DNA of 51,565 nt, from the NCBI GenBank assembly GCA_964242035.1, contig CAXTCL010000002.1, positions 1 to 51,565 of the forward strand, written 5' to 3'. This stretch comes from BOG-908 sp964242035. GTDB taxonomy: Bacteria > Pseudomonadota > Alphaproteobacteria > Acetobacterales > Acetobacteraceae. The first letter of the stretch is position 1, and each line of letters begins with the position of its first letter. The position numbers and the translations under genes are program-made. Shown in pieces: positions 1 to 7,117 of the stretch. The notes under the pieces are model-generated. The model worked only from the letters and a program-made list of their open reading frames with translations, ran no database searches and was not told the DNA's origin.

Positions 1-812
1 AGCAGCGCCGACACCTCGGCGCCGGCCTGGGTGAAGCGGAAGATGTTGTCCACGAAGAACAGCACATCCTGGCCCTCGTCGTCGCGGAAATACTCGGCGA
101 GCGTCAGCCCGGTCAGGCCCACGCGGGCGCGCGCACCCGGCGGCTCGTTCATCTGGCCATAGACCAGCGCCACCTTGCTGCCCTCGGTGGTGTTCTCGCC
201 CAGCTTGATCACGCCGGCGTCGATCATCTCGTGGTAGAGGTCGTTGCCCTCGCGGGTGCGCTCGCCCACGCCGGCGAACACCGACACGCCGCCATGGCCC
301 TTGGCGATGTTGTTGATCAGCTCCTGGATCAGCACTGTCTTGCCCACGCCGGCGCCGCCGAACAGGCCGATCTTGCCGCCCTTAAGATAGGGCGCCAGCA
401 GATCGACCACCTTGATGCCGGTCACCAGCACCTCCACGGCCGCGGCCTGGTCCTCGAAGGACGGCGCGCTGCGGTGGATCGGCATGGAGCGCGTCGCACC
501 CACCGGGCCGCGCTCGTCGATCGGATCGCCGATCACGTTGAGGATGCGGCCCAGCGTCTCCGGCCCTACAGGCACCGTAATCGGCGCGCCGGTGTCGCTG
601 ACCGCCTGGCCGCGCACCATGCCATCCGTGCTGTCCATGGCGATGCAGCGCACGGTGCGCTCGCCCAGCTCCTGCGCCACTTCCAGGACGAGCTCGCGCT
701 CGCCGATGCGGCTGGTGAGCGCGTTCTGGATGAAGGGGAGGTCGCCCTCGAACTGCACGTCCACCACGGCGCCTAGCACCTGGGAGACGCGGCCTACTGA
801 ATTGGTTGCCAT
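1..812 (-). CDS. atpD: F1 ATP synthase beta subunit, N-terminal part (runs off window)
   Basis: Catalytic beta subunit of F1Fo ATP synthase on the cytoplasmic side of the membrane. About 270 N-terminal residues are present and the gene continues past base 1. The N-terminus reads MATNSVGRVSQVLGAVVDVQ, the usual beta-barrel start. The P-loop GGAGVGKT lies near residues 152-159, followed by GERTREGNDL and the start of the nucleotide-binding domain. The ATG at 812-810 is preceded by GGAG, a good ribosome site. The other F1 genes (atpH, atpA, atpG) lie upstream on the same strand, but 1.3 kb of unrelated sequence separates atpD from atpG, so atpD probably needs its own promoter or long read-through. 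Confidence 0.97.
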   Translation of the reverse strand, partial: MATNSVGRVSQVLGAVVDVQFEGDLPFIQNALTSRIGERELVLEVAQELGERTVRCIAMDSTDGMVRGQAVSDTGAPITVPVGPETLGRILNVIGDPIDERGPVGATRSMPIHRSAPSFEDQAAAVEVLVTGIKVVDLLAPYLKGGKIGLFGGAGVGKTVLIQELINNIAKGHGGVSVFAGVGERTREGNDLYHEMIDAGVIKLGENTTEGSKVALVYGQMNEPPGARARVGLTGLTLAEYFRDDEGQDVLFFVDNIFRFTQAGAEVSAL

Positions 813-828
813 TGTGTTTGCTCCGTTA

Positions 829-898
829 AGGCAAGGCCAAGGGCTCTGCCCCTGGACCCCGCTGGGGCCTTGGCCCCAGACCCCGTTACTTTGGGTGG
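829..898. repeat. GC-rich palindromic repeat upstream of atpD
   Basis: A short G/C-rich block with two hairpin candidates: an imperfect one around CCAAGGG/CCCCTGG (839-854) and a clean one with TGGGGCC (863-869) and GGCCCCA (872-878). It lies between the atpD ribosome site and the foreign-looking island. It differs from the A/T-rich repeat family found elsewhere in the window and occurs only once here. It may be a dispersed repeat or a transcription-modulating hairpin; this is inference. Confidence 0.5.
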
Positions 899-1002
899 GT
901 TCTTAGGGAAGTTTAAGGGCGTGCGCTAGGGAGACGTCGCAGTGGTGCATCTGGCGAGCGCGAAAGCTACTATCGAAGCTCGCAAGCTGAGCGGAAGTTG
1001 AC

Positions 1003-1470
1003 TTGCCGCCTCGTCTCTCGTCCATAGTCCTTGCTCTATCTTTGGTCACAGCGGCGCACTTGGCTGCAGCGAAACCAGAGACGGCCGACAAATGGTTTTC
1101 GATTACAGGAAAGCCGGACTTTGCCGATGTCAAAGAGCAGCTACAGGTCGTTGTGGACGAACACGCGGCCACGACCGCAAACCAGTTCTGCGTGGTCGGC
1201 GAGAAAGGTGCCGGCTTCATGGAGGCGTGGGTTTATTGGCCCTCAGCCAACAAGCTGATCCTCTGGTTACCAGATCGTGACAACCCACACGCGATCGCAG
1301 GGTCGAAGCGCTACCTCGATCTAACACGCGACGTAGTCAACGGGACGGACGTTCACGGCAGTACTCACATGCTTACCCGCGCAACGGCGGATCAGAAGAT
1401 CAACGGGTGCAAGCAGCACGGTGACACCTTCACGATCGAGAAGACCGCAAAGGGCGGAGAACATGGGTAA
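1003..1470 (+). CDS. Small predicted secreted protein inserted in the atp operon
   Basis: A 155-residue protein I do not recognise. TTG at 1003 is chosen because it opens on a plausible signal peptide (MPPRLSSIVLALSLVTAAHL, then AAA and a likely cleavage site near residue 23) and GGAAG lies just upstream. The mature part is hydrophilic and has two cysteines (FCVVGEKG near residue 63 and INGCKQHG near residue 135) that could form a disulfide. The gene faces the opposite way to the atp genes that enclose it, and its codons are visibly less GC-rich than those of its neighbours, suggesting acquisition by transfer. The function is unknown. Confidence 0.6.
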   Translation: MPPRLSSIVLALSLVTAAHLAAAKPETADKWFSITGKPDFADVKEQLQVVVDEHAATTANQFCVVGEKGAGFMEAWVYWPSANKLILWLPDRDNPHAIAGSKRYLDLTRDVVNGTDVHGSTHMLTRATADQKINGCKQHGDTFTIEKTAKGGEHG

Positions 1471-1530
1471 GCACCAACAAGTCCGGCGGCGGCAATAGCA
1501 CGGGAGCGGCCGACAACCGTTTCAGGTGCC

Positions 1531-1807
1531 ATGGAGCGCCTGTTCCTGCTCGAGGCGACAACCCCGGGGATGGCCGGCTACATTGCTTCCGAAAATCTTC
1601 GTGCTACGGGGCTGATGCGGCAAATAATCGAGACCCGGCTAAAATCTCCGTCTGAATACGGGGCGGGGAGCAACGACCGAGACCGACATCATTGAATTCG
1701 GGGGCCAGTTTGCCGGCTTCGGCGGCTGTCCGACGCTCGATGCAGACATGGTCTACAACTTGGCTCTGTTTTTTGAAGACTGCGAACAATACGCAAGACC
1801 GGCGTGA
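1531..1807 (+). pseudogene. Frameshifted remnant of a small protein gene
   Basis: An ATG at 1531 opens a 50-odd codon frame (MERLFLLEATTPGMAGYIAS...) that ends at a TGA near 1693. The +1 frame across the same point continues protein-like to a TGA at 1805 (...DIIEFGGQFAGFGGCPTLDA, then NLALFFEDCEQYARPA). Joining the two with one frameshift near 1655-1680, in a G-rich run, would give about 92 residues. I do not recognise the family. It may be a decayed gene or a sequencing error. Confidence 0.4.
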
Positions 1808-2136
1808 GCCTTCATAGGCGCAGTTCGTAGACGACGCGATTACCGCAGCAACAGAGACAACCGTGCTCCCCGTCGCCGACTACGCCGACGTGACCGCCTG
1901 GAGGACGACGACCACGGCATCACCCAGGCCGCGCTTCAGGCTACTTACACCTTGAGCGGAAACGACTTTACGCGACAGACCCGGTGCCACCGATGCCACG
2001 GCATGCTGCCAAGCACAGGCATAGAAGCCCTAAACCGGTTCCCGCGCGATAGGCTCAAGCCGTCTCCAGAAATCCGGAGTCATGGCAAATCGCCAGAGCC
2101 TGTGAGGAGCTCCAGGTGACCTGTCGGAATGATCAG
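1808..2136. other. Gene-poor remainder of the atpG-atpD island
   Basis: About 330 bases with no convincing intact gene. A short + strand frame around 1905-2104 reads protein-like (DDDHGITQAALQATYTLSGN, later a CHRCHG motif) and ends at a TGA near 2102, but it has no clear start. It is probably a fragment of the same acquired segment. Confidence 0.35.
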
Positions 2137-3024
2137 CTACAGCGCCTCGGCACCCGAAATGATCTCGATCAGCTCGCGCGTAATGTTTGCCTGACGCGTT
2201 CGGTTGTAGTTCTGCGTCAGCCGCAAAATCATATCACCTGCATTGCGCGTAGCATTATCCATGCTCGTCATCTGCGCGCCATAAAAACCCGCATTACTCT
2301 CGAGCATCGCGCGGTAGATCTGGATGGCCAGGTTCTGCGGCAGCAGGCGGAGTAGTATCGTCTCCTCGTCCGGCTCGAACTCGTAAACCGCGCGCGCCCC
2401 TGAACCAGCAGCGTCGTCCGCCACCTCGGGCAACGGCAGCGGGATAATCTGCATCTCGGTCGGGATCTGCGCGATTACCGACTTGAAGCGGTTGTAGACC
2501 ACCGTTGCCACGTCGAACTCGCCGCGCTCGAACATCGCGAACACGCGGTCGGCCACGTCTTTCGCAGCGGCGAACTCGATCGTCTTGCGGCCGCCCATTG
2601 CCAAATCGCCGCCAATGTTGTCGGCAAACTCGCGGCGCAGATAGTCACGCCCCTTGCGGCCGACAGCCAAAATCTTGACCGTCTTGCCCTCGCTCAGCAG
2701 CCGGCGCACAAGGCTGCGCGCTTGCCGCCCCACGCCCGAGTTAAACGCGCCCGCCAGCCCGCGATCCGCTGTCATGGCAATCACCAGATGCACCTGGTCG
2801 CGCCCCGTCCCGACCAGCAACCGCGGCGCACCAGGCGTGCCGGCCACGTTTGCCGCCAGCCGCCCCAGCATCGCCGACATACGCTCGGCATACGGCCGCG
2901 CGGCTTCCGCGGCGGCCTGGGCACGCCGCAGCTTTGAGGCCGCCACCATCTTCATCGCGGACGTGATCTTGCGCGTCGATTTGACGCTGTTGATACGGCC
3001 GCGAAGGTCCTTCAGCGAAGCCAT
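2137..3024 (-). CDS. atpG: F1 ATP synthase gamma subunit
   Basis: Central rotor shaft of F1 ATP synthase. The 295 residues match the family length. The N-terminus MASLKDLRGRINSVKSTRKI and the following ITSAMKMVAASKLRRAQ are the conserved N-terminal helix; the C-terminus DNATRNAGDMILRLTQNYNR is the matching C-terminal helix of the coiled coil. The gene starts 4 bases after atpA, so the two are co-transcribed. It ends at the edge of the inserted island instead of leading straight into atpD. Confidence 0.97.
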   Translation of the reverse strand: MASLKDLRGRINSVKSTRKITSAMKMVAASKLRRAQAAAEAARPYAERMSAMLGRLAANVAGTPGAPRLLVGTGRDQVHLVIAMTADRGLAGAFNSGVGRQARSLVRRLLSEGKTVKILAVGRKGRDYLRREFADNIGGDLAMGGRKTIEFAAAKDVADRVFAMFERGEFDVATVVYNRFKSVIAQIPTEMQIIPLPLPEVADDAAGSGARAVYEFEPDEETILLRLLPQNLAIQIYRAMLESNAGFYGAQMTSMDNATRNAGDMILRLTQNYNRTRQANITRELIEIISGAEAL

Positions 3025-3028
3025 GAGA

Positions 3029-4570
3029 TCAGGCCTGGCTGAAACGCTTGGTGAAGTCTTCCAGGAAGGCCACCAGCTTGGGCTCGACGTCCTTCTTGAT
3101 CTCGCGGCTGTCGCGAATCGAAGCGATGATCTCGCCTTGCGCCTTCATCTCGCTCAGCAACTGCTTTTCGAACGCGCCCACACGACCGATATCAATCTTG
3201 TCGAGATACCCGCGGGTGCCGGCAAAGATCACCACAACCTGGTCTTCCACCGGATACGGCGTGAACTGCGGCTGCTTCAGCAGCTCCGTCAGACGCGAGC
3301 CGCGCGCCAGCAATTGCTGGGTGGACGCATCGAGGTCCGAGCTGAACTGCGCGAATGCCGCCATCTCGCGATACTGCGCCAGCTCCAGCTTGATCTTGCC
3401 GGCCACCTGCTTCATCGCCTTGATCTGCGCCGCCGAGCCCACGCGCGAGACCGACAGGCCCACGTTCACCGCCGGCCGGATGCCGCGGAAGAACAGCTCG
3501 GTCTCCAGGAAGATCTGCCCGTCGGTGATGCTGATCACATTGGTGGGGATGTAGGCGGACACGTCACCGGCCTGCGTCTCGATCACCGGCAGCGCCGTCA
3601 AAGAGCCGGCGCCATGCGCGTCGCTCATCTTGGCCGCACGCTCCAGCAGGCGGGAGTGCAGGTAGAACACGTCGCCAGGATAGGCCTCGCGGCCAGGCGG
3701 TCGGCGCAGCAGCAGCGACATCTGGCGATACGCCACCGCCTGCTTGGAGAGGTCGTCGTAGAAAATCACCGCGTGCATGCCGCGGTCACGGAAATACTCG
3801 CCCATCGTGCAGCCGGTGTAGGGGGCCAGGAACTGCATCGGCGCCGGGTCGGACGCGGTGGCGGCAACCACGATGGTGTAGTCGAGCGCGCCGCGCTCCT
3901 CCAGCGTGCGCACGATCTGCGCCACGGTGGAGCGCTTCTGGCCGATCGCCACGTAGATGCAGAACAGCTTCTTTTTCGCGTCGTCGCCGGCCGCGTCGTT
4001 GGCGGCCTTCTGGTTCAGGATGGTGTCCAGGATGACGGCGGTCTTGCCGGTCTGGCGGTCGCCAATGATCAGCTCGCGCTGGCCGCGGCCCACGGGGATC
4101 AGCGCGTCGATGCTCTTCAGGCCGGTCTGCATCGGCTCGTGGACGGATTTGCGCGGGATGATGCCCGGCGCCTTTACTTCCACCCGGCTGCGCTCGGTGG
4201 TGGCGAGATCGCCCTTGCCGTCGATCGCGTTGCCCAGCCCGTCCACCACGCGGCCGAGCAGGCCCATGCCGATTGGCACGTCCACGATGGTGCCGGTTCG
4301 GGTGACGGTGTCGCCCTCGCGTATGCCGCGGTCGTCGCCGAAGATCACGATGCCGACGTTGTCGGTCTCGAGATTCAGCGCCATGCCGCGCAGGCCCACA
4401 CCGGGGAACTCGACCATCTCGCCGGCCATGATGTTCTGCAGGCCGAACACGCGGGCGATGCCGTCACCGACCGAGAGCACCTGGCCGGTCTCGGAGACGT
4501 CCGCCTCGGTGTCGAAGCTGGCGATCTGCTTCTTGAGGATTTCCGAAATCTCTGCCGGACGGATGTCCAT
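3029..4570 (-). CDS. atpA: F1 ATP synthase alpha subunit
   Basis: Non-catalytic nucleotide-binding alpha subunit of F1. It is 513 residues, the standard length. It begins MDIRPAEISEILKKQIASFD, has the P-loop GDRQTGKT at about 170-177, and carries the alpha/beta signature region PAVNVGLSVSRVGS near residue 365. It is packed 3 bases downstream of atpH and 4 bases upstream of atpG in one operon. Confidence 0.98.
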   Translation of the reverse strand: MDIRPAEISEILKKQIASFDTEADVSETGQVLSVGDGIARVFGLQNIMAGEMVEFPGVGLRGMALNLETDNVGIVIFGDDRGIREGDTVTRTGTIVDVPIGMGLLGRVVDGLGNAIDGKGDLATTERSRVEVKAPGIIPRKSVHEPMQTGLKSIDALIPVGRGQRELIIGDRQTGKTAVILDTILNQKAANDAAGDDAKKKLFCIYVAIGQKRSTVAQIVRTLEERGALDYTIVVAATASDPAPMQFLAPYTGCTMGEYFRDRGMHAVIFYDDLSKQAVAYRQMSLLLRRPPGREAYPGDVFYLHSRLLERAAKMSDAHGAGSLTALPVIETQAGDVSAYIPTNVISITDGQIFLETELFFRGIRPAVNVGLSVSRVGSAAQIKAMKQVAGKIKLELAQYREMAAFAQFSSDLDASTQQLLARGSRLTELLKQPQFTPYPVEDQVVVIFAGTRGYLDKIDIGRVGAFEKQLLSEMKAQGEIIASIRDSREIKKDVEPKLVAFLEDFTKRFSQA

Positions 4571-4573
4571 GGC

Positions 4574-5140
4574 TCAGGCTCCCTTCATGGCGAACTGCAG
4601 GCGCTGCAGACGCGACTTTATGCTGTTGTCGTAGAGGCGGGCGCCGATCTTGACGACCAGGCCGCCCAGGATGGACGGGTCCACCTGCTCGTCTATGTTC
4701 ACGTTGCCGTAGCCGGCCTCGATCAGGCGGGCGCGCACGGCCTCGCGCTGCGGCAGGCTGAGCCCGTGCGCGGTGGTGACATGCGCGGTGACCACGCCTC
4801 GCTTGCGCGCCACCAGTGCCGCGAAGGCGGAGAGTATGGAGCGGAGCTTGGAAAGCCGCCGGTTGGCCGCGATCACGCCCACGAAGCGCTGGATGGTCAG
4901 CGAGAAGCCCTGGTTCACCAGCACGGCGCGCGCGGCTTCGGTCGCCTGCTTCACATCGATCAGCGGGCTGTCCAGCAGCCGGCGGAAATCGGGGTTGGTG
5001 TCGATCAGCCGCGCGAGTTCGCTCGCCTGATCCACGGTGTGGTCGAGCGAGGCCTGCTCGTCGGCCAGGTCATACAGCGCGGCCGCGTAGCGATCGGCCA
5101 GCCCGCCGCCCTGGGAGATTGTCGTGCCGCCTGAGGCCAC
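4574..5140 (-). CDS. atpH: F1 ATP synthase delta subunit
   Basis: Delta (OSCP-like) subunit that links F1 to the peripheral stator. It is 188 residues. GTG at 5140 is chosen because it gives MASGGTTISQGGGLADRYAA, followed by the typical ALYDLADEQ helix. The C-terminal region VDPSILGGLVVKIGARLYDN is the conserved delta signature (usually a GG-V-KIG-D core). It is the first gene of the atpHAG operon, whose promoter should lie in 5141-5263, shared with the divergent toxin-antitoxin pair. Confidence 0.95.
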   Translation of the reverse strand: MASGGTTISQGGGLADRYAAALYDLADEQASLDHTVDQASELARLIDTNPDFRRLLDSPLIDVKQATEAARAVLVNQGFSLTIQRFVGVIAANRRLSKLRSILSAFAALVARKRGVVTAHVTTAHGLSLPQREAVRARLIEAGYGNVNIDEQVDPSILGGLVVKIGARLYDNSIKSRLQRLQFAMKGA

Positions 5141-5244
5141 GTGAAACGGTTCCGATCATGAGGAGATAGCCCGGTTTCCACCGGCGCCGGGCGAATAGCA
5201 TGGGGGGGTGGGGGAGGGCAACTTGCCAGGCACCCTGAAACACC

Positions 5245-5264
5245 ATACCTATATCCATAAGTAT
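5245..5264. promoter_or_regulatory. Inverted repeat, candidate toxin-antitoxin operator
   Basis: Half-sites ATACCTAT and ATAAGTAT separated by ATCC form an 8-4-8 inverted repeat with one mismatch, 14 bases before the antitoxin start. AbrB/MazE-type antitoxins often repress their own operon by binding such palindromes. The site lies between this operon and divergent atpH. Confidence 0.5.
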
Positions 5265-5278
5265 TGTGGCAGGCAAGG

Positions 5279-5506
5279 TTGACCTCTTTAAAGCTGATCT
5301 CCGTAGGCACCTCGACAGGCGTGGTGTTGCCGAAGGACGTGTTGACGCGGCTGAACGTTGCCAAGGGCGATACCTTGTATGTCCTTGAAGAGGCGGACGG
5401 GTCGATTCGGCTCACGCCGTATGATCCCGCTTTTGCCTCCAAGATGGAGCATGCGGAGGACATCATGCGCCGGTATCGCAACACGCTCCATGAACTGGCG
5501 AAGTGA
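5279..5506 (+). CDS. AbrB/MazE-family antitoxin
   Basis: A 75-residue swapped-hairpin DNA-binding antitoxin. The core LISVGTSTGVVLPKDVLTRL is the AbrB/MazE beta-hairpin, and the C-terminal half (KMEHAEDIMRRYRNTLHELA) is the charged helix expected to wrap the toxin. TTG at 5279 is chosen because it gives the typical start MTSLKLISVG, with GGCAGG just upstream; an in-frame TTG at 5264 would add five residues but overlaps the candidate operator. It is followed 70 bases later by the doc-like toxin gene in the same frame, so the pair is likely one operon. It should neutralise the toxin and repress transcription. Confidence 0.85.
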   Translation: MTSLKLISVGTSTGVVLPKDVLTRLNVAKGDTLYVLEEADGSIRLTPYDPAFASKMEHAEDIMRRYRNTLHELAK

Positions 5507-5575
5507 CCCGGTTGCCAGGAGACTGGCGGATTGCGTGCAGATGCCTGCAGCGCGCCGGCGTAGGGCTGGACACGA

Positions 5576-5959
5576 TTGGCTGAGTGGGTCTGGATTGACG
5601 AGAGGCTCGCACTTGCGCTGCACGCGCGCTGCCTGATCCTGCATGGCGGCGCGGCAGGTGTGCGGGACCTTGGGTTATTACGCTCGGCGTTGGCTAGCCC
5701 GCTCAACCTTGCCGCCTATGACGAGACTGCCGACGTGATAGGCCTCGCGGCGGCCTGCACAAGCGGCGTCCTGCAGAACCACCCGTTCATCGATGGCAAC
5801 AAGCGCACCGGTTTCCTGGCCGGCGTGCTGTTCCTGGAACTGAATGGCTGCCGTTTCACAGCAAGCGAAGCAGAAGCGGCGAAGATGGTGCTCGCCGTGG
5901 CGGCCGGTAAATTGGACGAGGCGAGCTATCGGAACTTCCTCGCGGCAAACACCGGTTAG
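5576..5959 (+). CDS. doc: Doc-type (Fic-fold) toxin
   Basis: A 127-residue death-on-curing family toxin. The Fic motif HPFIDGNKRTG (near residues 62-72) keeps the catalytic His, Phe, Asp, Gly-Asn-Lys-Arg. The upstream block LHARCLILHGGAAGVRDLGL, LLRSALASP is typical of Doc. Doc enzymes phosphorylate elongation factor Tu and stop translation; that activity is known for the family and inferred here. An in-frame stop at 5561 makes TTG 5576 the first usable start. All catalytic residues are present, so the toxin looks intact. Confidence 0.9.
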   Translation: MAEWVWIDERLALALHARCLILHGGAAGVRDLGLLRSALASPLNLAAYDETADVIGLAAACTSGVLQNHPFIDGNKRTGFLAGVLFLELNGCRFTASEAEAAKMVLAVAAGKLDEASYRNFLAANTG

Positions 5960-6035
5960 GGTCGTTGCATTTGCGGTTGCTGAAGAAGTCGCCGTCTTGC
6001 GCACCGGCATTTATCTCGCCGGAGGAAGCACTGCA

Positions 6036-6132
6036 AAGCAAGCAAGGCTTTCTTTTTGAAAAAAGAAGCAAAAACTTTTGCTTCTCGGCATTTGCAGCGC
6101 GCGTTTTCATCCGAGAGAAGGCCTTGCTTGCT
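6036..6132. repeat. Cloverleaf repeat, copy 1 (atypical)
   Basis: The left arm is present but eroded (CTTTCTTTTTGAAAAAAG, then CAAAAACTTTTG). The usual right A/T-rich arm is missing. Instead CTTCTCGG (6081-6088) pairs with CCGAGAGAAG (6111-6120), and the copy ends GCCTTGCTTGC, complementary to its start GCAAGCAAGGC. It follows the Doc gene. Confidence 0.7.
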
Positions 6133-6212
6133 GCCATCAGGCAGCGGCAAAACCGCTGGTGTTCTTCAACGCCCGAAGGGACAGTCCTCGCAGTCTAACC
6201 CTTGCGCCTTTC

Positions 6213-6983
6213 TCACTCAGCCGACAGTGACCCCACCGCAGCCGACAGCAGCCCAGCATCACCCACCGCCAGCACCCGCCCATCCGAAGCCGGCGTCAGC
6301 GCCGCCCCGCGCCAGTCCGTCACGCGCCCGCCCGCCCCCTCAACCACCGGCACAATGGCGGCCCAGTCCCAAATCTTCAGGTCGCACTCGGCGATGACGT
6401 CGATCTGCCCCAACGCCAACAGCCCGTAGGCATAGCAGTCGCCGCCCCAGGACGTCCTCGCCACCGCGCCGGCAAGCCTGCGCCAGGCCGGCGCATGCGC
6501 CCCCAGCATGTCCGGCGAGGTGCAGGACAGCTCCGCCCGCGCCAGTCCCCTACAGGACCGCGTGCCCGCCACACCCCCGAAAGGCCCGCTGAAGCGCGTC
6601 TTCTCACCCGCAACCCCCACCCAGCGCTCGCCGGTCACCGGTTGGTCGATGATGCCCAGCACCGGAACTCCGCGGTAAAGCAGCCCGATCAGTGTGCCAA
6701 AGGTAGGCCGCCCGGTGATGAACGCGCGCGTGCCGTCGATCGGGTCGAGCACCCAGCAATGATCGGCACCCGCGTTCTGCAGCCCGTCTTCCTCGCCGAG
6801 TATGCCATGGTCTGGAAAGGCCGCGGCCAGCACGTCGCGCATCGCGCGCTCGGCGCCACGGTCGGCGAGCGTGACGGGGCTCTGGTCAGCCTTGACGTCG
6901 GTTACGAGACCGGACCGAAAATAATGACGTATGACGGCGCCGGCGGCATCCGCGGCGGCTAGGGCTGCGGTCAGTGGCGTCAT
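6213..6983 (-). CDS. hisN: Histidinol-phosphatase, inositol-monophosphatase family
   Basis: A 256-residue Mg-dependent phosphatase of the IMPase fold. Metal-binding motifs are visible: GEED at 63-66, DPIDGTRAF from residue 80, and IWDWAA near residue 200. The motif order and the ITGRPTFGTLIGLL stretch resemble HisN, the histidinol-phosphate phosphatase of histidine synthesis; an inositol-phosphatase role cannot be excluded. ATG at 6983 is used because upstream codons come from the repeat (copy 2), which ends a few bases before it. A second IMPase-family gene lies 1.5 kb away on the other strand. Confidence 0.8.
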   Translation of the reverse strand: MTPLTAALAAADAAGAVIRHYFRSGLVTDVKADQSPVTLADRGAERAMRDVLAAAFPDHGILGEEDGLQNAGADHCWVLDPIDGTRAFITGRPTFGTLIGLLYRGVPVLGIIDQPVTGERWVGVAGEKTRFSGPFGGVAGTRSCRGLARAELSCTSPDMLGAHAPAWRRLAGAVARTSWGGDCYAYGLLALGQIDVIAECDLKIWDWAAIVPVVEGAGGRVTDWRGAALTPASDGRVLAVGDAGLLSAAVGSLSAE

Positions 6984-6986
6984 CAG

Positions 6987-7117
6987 GAAGGAAGCAAGGC
7001 CTTCTTTTTTGAAAAAAAGAAGCAAAAAACTTTTGGTCCCTGTCGGCGCGCGCTGAAACAGCCGCCGACAGGGAGCAAAAGTTTTTTGGTCCTTTTTTTC
7101 AAAAAAGGACTGCTTGC
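6987..7117. repeat. Cloverleaf repeat, copy 2 (GAAG / class A / GGAC)
   Basis: A model copy. The left hairpin is GAAG type and the right hairpin GGAC type. The central stem CAAAAAACTTTTG plus GTCCCTGTCGGCG pairs with its partner with one mismatch in 26, and the apex GCTGAAACAGC pairs further. The outer AAGCAAG (6992-6998) pairs with CTTGCTT. The stop codon TAA of the cytochrome gene begins at the edge. Confidence 0.95.

Noticed and set aside
2654..5134. Long + strand open frame of 826 codons opposite the atp genes
   Set aside because: It is the mirror of atpA/atpG/atpH in GC-rich codons: His/Arg/Ala/Leu-rich with no domain, while the opposite strand encodes highly conserved ATP synthase subunits.
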